From NCBI GenBank assembly GCA_949357655.1, contig CASHTG010000015.1, positions 1,426,001 through 1,490,000 of the forward strand: DNA of 64,000 nt. The letters run 5' to 3'. Shown here in pieces: positions 34,417 through 45,989 of the stretch. The notes beneath the pieces are model-generated. The model made no database searches and had not been told where the DNA came from. It saw only the letters and a program-made list of their open reading frames with translations. This stretch comes from Parascedosporium putredinis (Eukaryota; Ascomycota; Sordariomycetes; Microascales; Microascaceae). Made by a program: the position numbers and the translations under genes. Position 1 is the first letter of the stretch. The number at the start of each line of letters is the position of its first letter.

Positions 34417-36708
34417 ATGGGTGTCAAGGCTACTGGTGCCAAGAGGAAGGCTTCCGGGGGCAGGGCAGGGCCTGCGGGATCGCCCAAGAAGGCTCGGATC
34501 CAGGAGGATCGCATGGACCTCGACAGCGACGGCGCCGACTCTGATTCCGACTCCGATTCTTCTCTAGACGATAGCGATCACGATATGGACTCTTCTTCCG
34601 ATTCCGAAGGTGGCGGTGTCAAGCTAAACGGGTCCGGCCCCAAGGCCGGCAAAGGGGCCAAATCCAACGGCAAGACCTCGAACAAGAACGGCGATGCCAC
34701 CAAGGGCACTGAGAAGAGTACGTTTATCGCATGAGTCTGGTACCATCCTGTCGGCACCTATACCCTAGGGCCGATTAAGGCTTTTGTTCTTCCCTATCCT
34801 GAACCATCTTACCCGCTACTAAAGACTTGCTTGTCTTACCCGTCCTCGTCCCGTTTACTTTACTCCCGTTACTAATCCGTCAAGCAGCCCTCAAGACATC
34901 TCGGGAGGCACACGCCGAGCAGAGGCAACTTGCCAAGGAACGCAAGGCGGCGAAACCGCTCGCGGATGAGCTGCACCGGACTAAAAATCTGGGAGAGGCT
35001 CCGACGAAAGTCCCACGTACCGGCCGAGGAGCGGAAAAAGTTGATTGAGGAATTGTACTCCATCATTACGGGCCGCATGAAGGACTTTGTGCTCAAGCAC
35101 GACGCCGTACGAGCGGTGCAGACGGCGGTCAAGTACTCGACCGTGGAGCAGAGGAAGATGATTGCCATGGAGCTCAAGGGCGCCTATGCCCAGCTGGCGG
35201 AGAGCAAGTACGCCAAGTTCCTCATTGGAAAGCTAATGGTACAAAGCGACGCCGAAGTCAAGGACATGATTGTGTCCGAGTTCTACGGCAGGGTCAAGAG
35301 GCTCATCAACCACCCAGAGGCTGCGTGGATCGTCGACGACATCTACCGCGCGGCCGCCACCAAGGAGCAGAAGGCCATGCTGCTGCGAGAGTGGTACGGT
35401 GCCGAGTTCGCCATCCTGGAGAGGTCCTCCGCCGGAGGACCCCTCACGGGCGAGCTGTCCGAGGTGCTCGAGCAGCAGCCCGCCAAGCGGGGCCCCATCA
35501 TGAAGTACCTCTGGGACATGATCAACTCCTGGTCCAGAAGAAGCTGACGGGCTTCACGATGCTGCACGACGCCATGTATCAGTACTTCCGCAACGTCACG
35601 CCCGGGTCGCACGAGTACAACGAGTTCCTCGAGCTCGTCAAGGGCGATGAGGAGGGCGATCTCCTCAAGAACATGGCCTTCACCAAGAACGGCGCGCACC
35701 TCGTGTGCCTCTTGTTCGCCAACGGCACGGCCAAGGACCGCAAGCAGCTCCTCAAGCCGTACAAGGACACCTTTTTGATGATGTCGGGCGATCCCTACGG
35801 ATACGTCATCATCCTCACCACCATGGACGTCATTGACGACACCAAGATGACGGCCAAGGCCATCTTCCCCGAGATCCTGGGCGACACGGACGAGCAGGCG
35901 GCGGAGAGCTTGATGGCGGCGGCGAGCAATCCCCACGCGCGGGCCACGCTCCTCTACCTCCTCGAGGGCGCTACCAAATCGGTGTTCCCCGGCCCGCTCC
36001 AGGAGGGCCTCGAGATCCTCAAAGAGGTGCACGAGATCCGCAAGACGACGAGTAAGAAGGACGGCGAGGTGCGGGCCAAGGAGCTCGTCGCGGCCATGTC
36101 GCCCCAGCTGATCGCCGGCGTCAAGGCGGCGGCGGAGGTGCTGGTCAACGACTCGTTTGGCTGCCAGCTCGCGACGGAAATCATGTTCTCCGCCATCGGA
36201 GACAAGACGGCGGCTCTCGAAGCCATCGCGGCGACGGCGGCGGGCAACCCCGAGGTGGAGGCAGGCGTCACCAAGACGCTCGAGGACACGGCGACGGAGA
36301 CGCCGCCGCACGTGTCGCGGACGCCGCACGGAGGCAGGTTGATCAAGTCCCTCATCGCCGGGGGCAAGTTTGACAAGGCGTCGGGTTCCGTGGTCAAGGT
36401 GGACCCGCCGCTCGGGTTCGCCGACATCCTGTACCCGCTGGTGGAGGAACACGTGGTGGCGTGGGCCACGGGGCCCAGCTCGTTTGTGATTCTTAACATG
36501 CTGGAGTCGGAGGACTTTGGGGACAAGAAGAAGCTGCAGGCTACGCTCAAGAAGAATAAGGCGGCGCTGGAGAAGGCGGCGGGCGGTGCCGGTGGGGATG
36601 GCAAGAAGAAGGGCGCCGAGAACGGGAAGAAGAAGGGTGGGGCGGCGGCGGGCGGCGAAGACGGGTGGGAACCAGGGCAGCAAGCTGCTTTTGGAGAAGC
36701 TACGGTGA
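34417..36708 (+). CDS. puf6: Puf6, nucleolar PUF/Pumilio-repeat ribosome-biogenesis protein
   Basis: Puf6-type RNA-binding protein acting in 60S biogenesis and, in yeast, ASH1 mRNA repression. Exon 1 (34417-34717) encodes a basic start (MGVKATGAKRKASGG) and an Asp/Ser-rich acidic stretch. After a 170-nt intron, exon 2 (from 34888) encodes REAHAEQRQLAKERKAAKPLADEL, then IWERLRRKSHVPAEERKKLI and PUF-type helical repeats, including DFVLKHDAVRAVQTAVKY, YAKFLIGKLM, GAHLVCLLFANGTAKDRK and DSFGCQLATEIM. A Lys/Gly-rich tail ends in NQGSKLLLEKLR, the usual C-terminus. Three frame breaks: an A5 run at 34983-34987, one base missing near 35533, and one G too many near 36666. Corrected length about 706 aa, in line with the family. 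The start is the first ATG after the leader and gives the expected N-terminus. It is followed by a GA microsatellite. Confidence 0.93.
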
Positions 36709-36757
36709 AGACTTGCACGAGGCGAGGAGGCTACGAGGTGAAAGAACGAACGTGAAA

Positions 36758-36783
36758 GAGAGAGAGAGAGAGAGAGAGAGAGG
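36758..36783. repeat. (AG) dinucleotide microsatellite
   Basis: About 13 uninterrupted AG units start 50 nt after the PUF6 stop, so probably within its 3' untranslated region. Confidence 0.9.
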
Positions 36784-37007
36784 CAGCAAAAGTAGTCAAA
36801 AGATGGCGTTACTACTTGGGGCAATTATTTCACTTTTTTCATACTCTTGTTTGCAATTGGGATTCGGTCAATGTAGATAGTGAACTATTTAGAAGAATTC
36901 TTCCTATTCATCTTTCCTTGGTTTCTTTCTGATCGTTGTGACGGTTGACAAGTTAGGATCGACGTGGGGGCATTTTCTTAGAAACAACTTGCAAGCGAGG
37001 TTGCGAT

Positions 37008-37026
37008 ATAATCGTGCCACGATTAT
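37008..37026. repeat. Perfect 9-bp inverted repeat with 1-nt spacer
   Basis: ATAATCGTG, a single C, then CACGATTAT, about 300 nt downstream of PUF6. Such a dyad could be a binding site for a dimeric factor; a functional hairpin with a 1-nt loop is sterically unlikely. Confidence 0.75.
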
Positions 37027-39375
37027 GAGAATGAGCTAGGCCTGCGAGCCACCGAAGCAGCGATGCGCCTTCTTCTCAACTCCAGAGCCATCCATTACTA
37101 CTATCGCTCACATCACTCACATACAACCACGTGTACTATCTTATAACCACGTCAACCTCGGTTCCTTACTTACGCTCTAAGATCAATAAAGCCATGCCCG
37201 CTTTAGACCTCTTACTCTTGCAGTCTTTGTCAGCCCATACAACAATAGCACAGTAGTTTTGACGCTGACACGAGACGGGGCAATCGGTAGTTTTCTCGGG
37301 CGGATAGACCGAGTGGCGAATGGGCCATGGATGGCTGACTACATACAGTATTGAGGATGACTGACAGCTCAAAGCTCTGCGTATAGTAAAATAAGTTGCT
37401 TACACCTAATAGCTTACGGTTTTGTTAAAGTGAGCTGACAATGGCTCTGCGCTCTGCAACGTTCCAGAAGCGCACTCGCGCTCGCGGGGCCCAAGGCTCG
37501 GGTCTCTTGGCGGGGTTGAGGATGGGGAGGCTGGAAAGCGGGCGGAGGCGGAGTGCTGCACGCTGCATCCATCTCCAACATAGTGATCAAATGTTGGATT
37601 GATCTATTCCTCGCGCCCTTCGCCCCTCCCAGCCCGGAGTAGCGACAAGTGGGGGAAATGTGGCGTACCTCGCGCTGTGCCTTTCTTTTTCAGCTTGAGG
37701 AGCCCAAAAACGAGCAAAGGATGAGCGATCCGATTCTAGTTGAATCCTAGGATCGGACACGACGAGGAGGTTTTTGGTGGGCGGGGACAGATCCGGCAGG
37801 TTCATAACCATCGGGGGAGGGGGGCATTTTTCGTAGTCCGGATTTGGATGCAGTGACTGTTGATTCCTGTCGATCACTTTGGTGGAAGCCCAGTTTACGA
37901 GCCTCGCGGGCTCATAGTACCAGGCCAATTGCGCCAATCTGCACGAGAGCGGGCCGTCACGTTGGCCACGGGGAGCGTGGGATTGTGTCCATATCTCCCA
38001 TGGATGGGGTTGTGATTTGCATGGACGCACAGAGGTTTATTTTCTCTCAAGAGAAGAGAGGCTACCAGGGTGGATGGGAGAGACACGGATGTTATGCGTG
38101 AGAAGGACATAGGAAAGAAGAACAAATCCAAGGACAATAGTTTCCTCATCTCTTCGCCTTCCTCTTCAGCGAGGGGCTACAGGTATCGACCGCTCTCTGA
38201 GGAGTGGGTTGGGTTGGGCTGGAGCAGAGCTGTGCGTGCGGCGTCGCCCACAATTGGAGATCAGGCAGGCTCTAAAAAGGCAGGTGCGTGGAGTATCAAT
38301 CTCATCTGCATCCAGTGTTGGCTCCTGTCCCCGTGGCTGCATCACCTCCACTTGGCCACGAATGGGACCAAGACTGGATTCTTGTACCCTTGTAAAAATA
38401 CGGGTCGCTGCAAGGGAAGATAAAGATGGATCTGTTGCTTCACGAGAAGGCTGTGGGCTATTCCGGGACGAGGGGAAGAAAGGCTGTGGCTGTCAAGCTC
38501 TGGACACTAGGAAGAAAAAGGGTTGGAGGAATGCTCAGCTTGACTGTGGTGGGGGTTATATCTCTCCTCATTCCACGCTCGTCAAGTGTTCGGATATGGA
38601 CTCGGAAGGAAATGCTCCATGGCCGTCGAGTGTACACAATGGATCATTGATGCAGGTACGACCTGTATTTGTACGAGGACTCAATCTGGATGGGCACCTC
38701 AAGTGCTCCCCTTTCCAACATTGAACGCACCAAAACGACATCTCTCGAAGCAGACGAATGAAGCGCACGACTTGCAGAAAATAGCAGCATCTACCATGAC
38801 TTCAACACTAGTGTACACATATCATCCATGGATCTCATACACTACACATACGAGCTGGTTGAAGCCTCTCGGCCCGATGGATCCATGCTTGAAGGATTAG
38901 GGCAGAACTGCGCTGCACATGCTCGTCAAATGTCCCAACTGATTGAGGAAGAGATGATCAAAATCGTTGAAATGGGATCGATATCCATGTCCAAATCAAA
39001 GAGTAATGCTCCACTCTCTGTCTCCCTGACCCATGTCCCACTATCCCATTTGCTCACATAGTGTATATCCCATCCTCCCATCCTATCCCACCGCCACAAT
39101 CTTTGATCAGCAATAATACTCTGCCTCTCTCTCCTCACTTAACTAGTTCTTCCCAGCGCCATCGGATGGGGCCTCCTTGATAGGCCCCAGGAGGCTGGCC
39201 CTTTTTGTGCCAAATCCCGACAAACTGGGCTCGTGAACGAGGGAGCGGGCCGGTTCCCAGTTCTATCTACTCTTTGCATCAAAGGATTCTTCCAAAAAGG
39301 ATGTACTTGTGTTTCTGGGGAGTCTTGTGCGCCACACAATTCTTTGAATACGGGCTGGGATAAGGGTGTCGCTTC

Positions 39376-39405
39376 GGGTCACTTTGGGTCACTTTGGGTC
39401 ACTTT
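39376..39405. repeat. Three perfect copies of a 10-bp unit (GGGTCACTTT)
   Basis: Direct head-to-tail triplication followed by a partial fourth copy (GGGTG). No gene nearby is recognised. Confidence 0.9.
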
Positions 39406-41171
39406 GGGTGCAGGTTGGGATGGGATGAGGCTAAGCTGGCTGCTTGTCTTAGCCCAGCCAACGAGCATGCGCTGGCTATTCTTAACCACACCCTCCGCCA
39501 CCTTTCGCTCTTTTTCTCTTTTGGAGCCAGTCAGAATCAAATGTGCACACGAGGTGCGGTCGATGCCGGACGTAACGTCATCAACCGGTGTTGTGCGAAC
39601 ATGACACTAGCGTAATACCTACATGTGCTGGAGGGATCAATTGAAGCAATGAATCTATCAATCTATTGTCGTAGATCCACCGATGGGAGAGATGCGATGG
39701 CTTGGATTTTGGGCAGTGCACGCAGTTTGACCGCAAGTGGCGTCGCTGTGGTTTCGAGCATTGATCAGCGCAAAATTGCTGACCCTACCTCACCTACCTC
39801 AGTACATTCGCCGACGATGCAAGGTAAGAGGAAGAGAATCAAGGGAGCTTGTCGGTCGCCGCCTCTCATTCCGTCCTCCCTCGTTACTATCCCCGTGGCG
39901 GGCTCTCGGCGTGCTCCAAATCTCAGCTCAATCTAGTATACATGTAGTCCGCACGAGCACCTCGCAGCTGATGACTTTTACGAGAGAGCCTCCTGACTCG
40001 AGATGCAACAAAGCTACATTCATCTGTACTCTGCCGAGGTAGATGCTGAACTTGGGCAACATTGATGCGAAGAAAAGGTGTCCTATTTCCTCGATGTATT
40101 ACTGTCTATGTCTAATACGTCTACGGGAATAATCGTGGAATCGCAGCATCGAAGCCTCGCCCACGACAGGGGGATTTGGAATGGGATGGAGTGGATGCAT
40201 CCTGAGAACCAGGGACCTCGTATCTCAGAGGGCCTGTTGGTTGGACAAGCCTGGCATCGTGAGTGGGGAGCCTGCATCGAGGAGCCAGCGGCGGTGTCAT
40301 CCGCCCTCAAGTGCTATTTCGTCCCTAAGTCCCCAACCTAAATCATTGATTTTGGGGTGCCAAGGCCACATGTACATTGTCAAGTTGTCCCCGTCGTTGC
40401 TGGCCCCCAATATTGTCCTTGTGGAGAGGTACTTGGCCAATTCCGGGCTGAGATTATGGATCTGGCTCTTGGAAGGATCGCAGAAAAGGCGTGCGATTCA
40501 TCTTGTTCCCGACTGCTAGCCTTGGAATGAGCCGCCTCTGCGCCATCCCTGCGACTCGACACTGCATTTGATGGATCCAGGATACTGTTTGTGCGGAAAT
40601 TTCCATAATACGCCCTGGGCGATTTCTTTTTTTTTTTTTTTTTTGTCCTTTTCTTTTTCTACCTTGTCTTTTCGCCCTCCCTGTTGCTCCCCTTGCATTC
40701 CTCGCTTCTTCAAATATAATAGCTAATATAACCTCCTCGTCCCCTTTCCTCCCCTTCCACCCCTTCCCACCAAAAATACGGGTTTCCCCAACTTCGTCTT
40801 TCTGTCTTTCTCTCTTGTGCCTTTTCCCTTCCATCTTGAAGAGAATCGCATTGCCCTGGCCATGCCGCATTGCTTACTGTGACTGCCAAGAGCGTTTCAC
40901 CATTCTGCCGCCAAACAAAAACAGCTTACACGGCTGGCCCTCGATCAGCACTTACGCTGTGGTGGACGCCGTGATATAGCTCGGGGCCCCTCCAAGGTGG
41001 CCTTTCCGCTTTTGCTATGCGCCCAAGGACCTTATAGTGACCTTTCGTTTACTTTCCAATCTCCGATTTTGACGCCCTAGTCAACCTTTGGGAGTCTTCT
41101 CTTTGCCCAAACTACAACCAACCGCTCGCTACCGCCTCATCCCCGAAAAAAAAAAAAGAAAACCGCCCAGC

Positions 41172-42383
41172 ATGAGGATAAAACAACGCGATGCGGCCCT
41201 CGCCGAGGCCGACCTTCCCGCCCTCTTCGGCCGCCAGTCCACCGACTGCACCTCGGGCTCCAACTTTTACAGATGCGCCCTCAACAACTTCGCCGGCTGC
41301 TGCACCGTCGACCCGTGCGCCCTCACCTCCGGCTGCCCCGACAAAGGCAGTAACACCGGCGGCGGGAACAACAACAACAACGACGACGATGACGACGACA
41401 AGGACAAGGACGACCCCGGGAGCGGTATCAACACCGGAAACAACGGCGGAGGCGGCGGCACCCCTCCACCTCCACCCCGCCAACCAACAACGACAGGACC
41501 AGCGCCCCGCCAAACTCCACCCCCACCGCCAACATCCCCGAAACCACCACCAAGACTACCGCCATACCCGTCACAACCACCGACAGCAGCGGCCAGATCG
41601 TGACCACCGTCATCGAGACCACCATCACCGAGGCCGCCGGTCCCCTGGAAACTGGAGCCGGCGGCGGCACCGCTGCCGGTTCGGGGAGCGGGAGCGGTGG
41701 CAGCGGCAGCGGCAGCGATAGCGGTGGCAAGAAACTGTCCACCGGCGCCATTGCCGGAATCGCCGTCGGCGCCTTGCTTCTCCTCGCTCTCCTCGCCCTC
41801 CTCTTCCTCCTCCGCCGCCGCAGGAAGAATGCCCGCGGTCCCGCCCAGGCCGATTTCCCCCTCCCATGGTCACCGCCGCCGCCACCATCCCCACCATTGC
41901 GCGCGATGACGGCGCCGCGAGCCCCGGCCACGCCCCCGACCCCTCCACTCTCGTCTCGACCCCTCAGGTCGGCTACGGCGACGCCTATGCCGCCTTTGGC
42001 ATCAAGGCCGGCGACATTCCCCGGCCATGGCCTCCCCTAGCACCGTCGCCTCCTACCGCGGGTCCCGCAACGGCGACCCCCGCCTCTCCCACGCCAGCTA
42101 CGTCAGCTCTCTCGCTTCCGATACCCTGCCTCCCGGGAGCCCCGCGCCCTACGCGCGGCACACGCCCCCAGCGAGGCGTACGCCGCCGCCCATCGCCATC
42201 CGGGCGCTCCCCATTCGTCTCCGAGATGGACGCCTCCCCGCTCCGTTTAGGGGATCGGAAATGGATGCGACACCTGCCCCATTGAGAGTATCTGAGATGG
42301 ATGCGGCGCCTGCCCCGCTCAGGGTCTCCGAGCTCCCGGCGAATGGGTCACCCTCGCACACCAGAGGCCCCTGGCACCCGTAG
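41172..42383 (+). CDS. Single-pass membrane protein with N-terminal Cys-rich module
   Basis: Predicted cell-surface glycoprotein; function unknown. From the N-terminus: MRIKQRDAALAEADLPALFG with no obvious signal peptide, a six-cysteine module (CTSGSNFYRCALNNFAGCCTVDPCALTSGC) of a type common in filamentous ascomycetes, Asn/Asp-rich and Pro/Thr-rich linkers (TTKTTAIPVTTTDSSGQIVT), a Gly/Ser run, a transmembrane helix (AIAGIAVGALLLLALLALLF) and RRRRK, which fixes the C-terminus inside. The cytosolic tail is Pro/Ala-rich (VGYGDAYAAFGIKAGDIP, SHASYVSSLASDTLPPGSP) and ends in a 12-residue repeat. No intron is needed. The frame shifts at least three times in C/G-rich runs (near 41470-41490, 41865-41880 and 42015-42030). 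Translation start is uncertain: an in-frame ATG also occurs at 41088, but 41172 gives the usual family N-terminus. Confidence 0.8.
42220..42326 (+). repeat. Three tandem 36-bp coding repeats (12-aa unit)
   Basis: Units at about 42220-42254, 42255-42290 and 42291-42326 encode variants of SEMDAxPAPLRV near the C-terminus of the membrane protein. The first unit is one base short and diverged; the last two are close copies. Confidence 0.8.
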
Positions 42384-43497
42384 CCGAGGACACCTCAGAC
42401 CCTAGGGCATCACTTGCCCCTGTTGGGGACGACCGGAATAGGCAACATTACATAACAAGCTGGTCCACGTACGAGGGCGGGCCTGGAGGCGGTCGGTAGG
42501 AGCAGCATAATCTGGAGTTTTGCCATTTATAAAGACGCGATGTCTGCCTTCCTTCGCCCTCCTGTCTTCCACGCAGAGCTGCGGGATCTGGAATTTGGCG
42601 CAATCCTCGTGCCGTCCCCCTGCCTTGTTCTTTTTCTTTTTCTTTGTTTTTGGAGGACGGGATTGCATGGTGGATGCGGTAATAATAATTTCATGTGAGC
42701 GGAGAAAGCAACTGGAGGCCAGAAGGGGCATTCTTGTTTTCTCAAGCGGATACCCTCGTAATTATTAAGAAGAATAATAAGACCTTTAGCTGTCAAAAGA
42801 GGACCTGGGAATTGGGAGGGAAAGCGATACCACGCTAGGAATGTAACTCTGGTGAAGTAACCCACTGATCAATTCTTTCCTATCCGTATTCTTATCCACA
42901 CTTGAGCCCTCCCAGGCGCTGCGAGTCCATTCGAGTGGTCGTCCAGTCCTTGCCTGGAACCATCTGATGGCATTCGCCAGGGAATATCTGGCTTGGACCA
43001 CCAAGATATTAGCCATTCGCCCTTCGCAGGCTAACGCGCAGCCGCCACAAGTTCCATGCGAGCTCGCCCGTGCCCAAGCCGAACGTGAGATGTGACGAAC
43101 AAGGGCAACACAGCATCTATGGGAGGTGAAGAGCACGAGGTAGCAAGATAATTTCGCACATCACCACGTCGTCCTCGTGAAGCGGGGAAAAACATGGCTA
43201 ATGGTTTAAAAGGGGGTATCAAAGGCATAAAACCGATCTGTAAACAGATCTTGGGTAACCTAAGCCAGCCCAGCCATATCTGAGCGGTCAGGGGGCGAGG
43301 AAAGATCAAAGAAAAGAAGAAAAAAAGTGAAGCATTTTCCTTGCCGCAAGACCTGCCGTTTTCTATCTATTGCTCCTTGCATTATGGCTCCCCTATCTTT
43401 TTTTAATCATGCGCCGGTGGAAGAGCCTCGCGCGGGGTGCGCGCCCTTTTAGCCATTCCACTTGTCATACGTCGTCACGTTCGTTTAATTCGTTTGT
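42384..43497. other. Intergenic region between membrane-protein gene and RPB4
   Basis: Both flanking genes end here (convergent), so the stretch probably consists of two 3' regions. No gene recognised; a T-rich tract lies near 42628-42655. Confidence 0.5.
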
Positions 43498-44216
43498 TTA
43501 CTTCGCCTGAAGGTTCGAGATCTCGTCGAGCAGATGCTGAAGTTCATCATCGCTAATCTTGTCCTGAAGAGAAGGGATCAAGGTCTTCGCCTCTTCCGCA
43601 TACTCGCAGCAGAGCGAGCCTAAAGGAGGAAGGGAAGATTGTGTCAGTAGCACGCAAGCCAAAACCCGATCAGGCAGGACCTACCGAGCTGAGCCCTCTC
43701 GAACTTAGAGAGTTGGGCGCAAGAACTAAGAAGGCGCTCGACGGCCTCAACATTCTCCTTCCTCGTGAAACGCGCAAAGTTGTCGAGGTAGCCGAGGGTC
43801 TGTTGGAGCATCCTGCAAAACGGGCGGTTTTCGTTAGCATAGCCCCACCATGGCCGCCTTGCGCCGCAGAGAACAGGAGTTCCCCTATGACCGTTGCTCT
43901 CCCCTTCGCCTCGAGGAGCTAGGAGAAATGAAATGCAAGAGGCAGCGTAGGAGAACAGGATCGTAGGGCATTAAACGTACTCGGTCTCGTTTACGTTGCG
44001 TCTGTCCGCCCGCCGCTTGGCAACCAAGGCGTTGATGACAAGGGCAGCTTCCGACAGGGTGAGGGTATCGACATCCTGGAACTCGCCCAAGTTAAGGGTG
44101 GAGCCGGCTTCTTCGTTGCCCGCCTGGATCGGCTTCGGTCTCGAGACGCGCGGGGCGAGGGTCCTCTTGGGCAGAGGCGCCGCGCGGGGAGCTGGGTTAT
44201 CGTGGTTCTCCGACAT
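43498..44216 (-). CDS. rpb4: RNA polymerase II subunit Rpb4
   Basis: Rpb4 forms the stalk of RNA polymerase II with Rpb7 and works in initiation and mRNA fate. Three exons on the minus strand: 44216-43981, 43812-43685 and 43619-43498, with donors GTACGT and GTAGGT. All splice joins keep frame and give 161 aa without any break. Hallmarks are LNLGEFQDVDTLTLSEAALV, INALVAKRRAD near the start of the fold, MLQQTLGYLDNFARFTRKEN across junction 1, and CCEYAEEAKTLIPSLQDKIS followed by DDELQHLLDEISNLQAK at the end. The N-terminal 35 residues are a Pro/Arg-rich extension, common in fungi. It is divergent with Trs23, 0.75 kb away. The clean reading makes this a useful control for the frame breaks elsewhere. 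Confidence 0.96.
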
Positions 44217-44963
44217 TGCTGATGGATAGTAGAAGTGAAGACTAAGAAATGGGTCGGCACACAGACAGCCTTGACGTGGACCCTTTCTTTGGCTGTTCAG
44301 AAGCTTAGCTGGAGAGTCAATTGGATGGTGTCGAGGTTATGCTGGGGTCAGGGTGAGGTTCACAGTTGGAGGGATGATCGTGCACCTTATAGTAGTACAG
44401 CCCTGCTATTTTTCAAGTTCAAGGTGTGGGCTAATCTTCGGCTAAAGGTACGCGCTAATCATCTTCAATAGGTGGGCACTAATTGAAGAGTGCTCTGGAG
44501 CAAGATAATATGTAATAGTGAATTGGCTGGATGGATCGATTATTATAGGTTTAATTGATTGATGGATACTTTGACCTAGTGGATCAAAACAGGGGTTTTA
44601 GAAGCTCTCATCCACTGTCGCTCCTTCCTTGATGATGAGTGCTGATGAATCCTCTTCATCCATAAGGAAGTCAACTGTATTATCTTCAAGCCTCTCTTCC
44701 CCCTTTTAATTTTACAGAGGGTTAAAAGAGAGAAGGGGACAGTGACAATAATCTCGTCACCGGTTCTTCCACCTATGCGCCTGGTCCTCGCGACGTATAA
44801 GGGCTCATCAATACTCACTCACTCCTCACCCGAAGCCCCCAGGATCTATCATCCTTCGTCTCCACGATCGCCCCTTCCGAAGGAGGCCTGAGGAGAGACG
44901 GGGCAGGGCAAACGAGTTAGAAGAAACCGCGGCTGTTGCGAAAACATAGCAGCGATCTACATC
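44217..44963. other. Divergent promoter region RPB4 / TRS23
   Basis: Separates the start of RPB4 (minus) from TRS23 (plus) and must contain both promoters. No coding signal seen. The right 150 nt is C-rich leader sequence. Confidence 0.6.
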
Positions 44964-45641
44964 ATGTACGGGATTATCCTATTCTACCCCCACACCTTGC
45001 CTGCCTCGGGCCCCAAGCTCACACTCTCGCTAGGACTGTCTATGCCCTCATCATTATCAACAAGGCCGGTGGTCTCGTGTATAACAAGACCTTCCATGAA
45101 GGCGGCCTCAACCAGCTAACGACGAACGACTACCTCGTCCTCGCTGGCACATTCCACGGGTTCGTACAAAATCATGTCCCATCCTAGATTAAGCTTCTAG
45201 ATTTCAAAAGAGCCACGTCACGCACGCGAGCGCTGCGAGTCCCACTCCCCATCTTCCCTTCCTCCCTTGGCTAACCCGCCTCCCCTTTCTTTCCACACCA
45301 CCAGCGTCCATGCTATCACCGCCCGTCTCAGTCCCTTCAAGGAAGGTGCGCCGCCGCCGGGGCCCAACGGGGTCGCCTCGCGCCCGGAACCTTCGTCCGG
45401 GCTCGAGGTCCTTGAGACCGAAAATTTCCGCATGCAGTGCTTCAACACGCTCACGGGAACCAAGTTCCTGCTCTTCAGCGAGACTACGCAGGCCAACGTC
45501 GATCTGACCATACGGCGCATCTACGAGCTGTACTGCGACTACGTCATGAAAAATCCCTTTTACCAACTAGAGATGCCGGTTAGGTGCGATGCTTTCGACA
45601 GGAAACTTTTGTCGTACATCCGGGAGATCAATAGCAGATAG
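44964..45641 (+). CDS. trs23: TRAPP complex subunit Trs23/TRAPPC4, start codon split by an intron
   Basis: Core TRAPP subunit needed for Rab/Ypt1 exchange and ER-Golgi transport. The conserved protein begins TVYALIIINKAGGLVYNKTF, preceded in the DNA by tag|G. Upstream, cat-AT|gtacgg offers a donor after AT, so splicing (intron 44966-45033, 68 nt) joins AT to G and creates ATG. No other in-frame ATG exists upstream of this block, nor inside exon 2. Exons: 44964-44965 plus leader, 45034-45159, and 45305-45641. The second junction reads FHG-VHAITARLSPF correctly. Exon 3 has LEVLETENFRMQCFNTLTGT and IRRIYELYCDYVMKNPFYQL, then EMPVRCDAFDRKLLSYIREI, the family signature. 154 aa, no frame breaks. 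Confidence 0.93.
44966..45033 (+). other. 68-nt intron interrupting the TRS23 initiation codon
   Basis: Donor GTACGG, acceptor CTAG, with a possible branch region at gctcac. It divides the initiator as AT and G. If retained, the frame has no ATG before the conserved domain, so intron retention would silence the gene. Confidence 0.75.
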
Positions 45642-45989
45642 TTTTCGGGTTAGGTACGGCGCTGGGCGCAGAGAATTTCTTTTCAACAGGTTCACGTATA
45701 TGTTATGAGCAATTGAAAAGTGCGAGAAGAGAAGACGAGGAGAGTATGAGGGCTCAGAGGTTTCGGTGCTGGGCAGCCGGTATGTGCCAGTACCGGCGGT
45801 GGCATAGCGTCTCGTGGCACACCGATAGAAGATAATGCCATAAAATCACGAGTATAAAAGCCTGCGAATTCGCTGCCCCTTCTCTATGACCAAGCAAACT
45901 TTCCTAGTGGTACAATGTTTCCCGCAAAAGGATTAAGAAAGAGGATGATCTAAATCTCAACGCCGCCCTCGTCGTGTCGCCCCTCCTGC

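Larger units (their letters stand above)
36709..41171. other. Intergenic region, 4.5 kb without a recognised gene
   Basis: No coding region supported. It contains an (AG) microsatellite, a 9-bp hairpin at 37008-37026, a 10-bp triplication at 39376-39405, an 18-nt T-tract at about 40627-40644 and copies of AACATTGA (38716, 40061). The final few hundred bases form the C-rich promoter of the Cys-rich membrane protein. Confidence 0.5.

Noticed and set aside
35343..36824. 493-aa open frame on the minus strand
   Set aside because: It lies antisense to PUF6 and follows from the strong G/C third-position bias of that gene; composition is Arg/Leu/Glu/His-rich with no motif.
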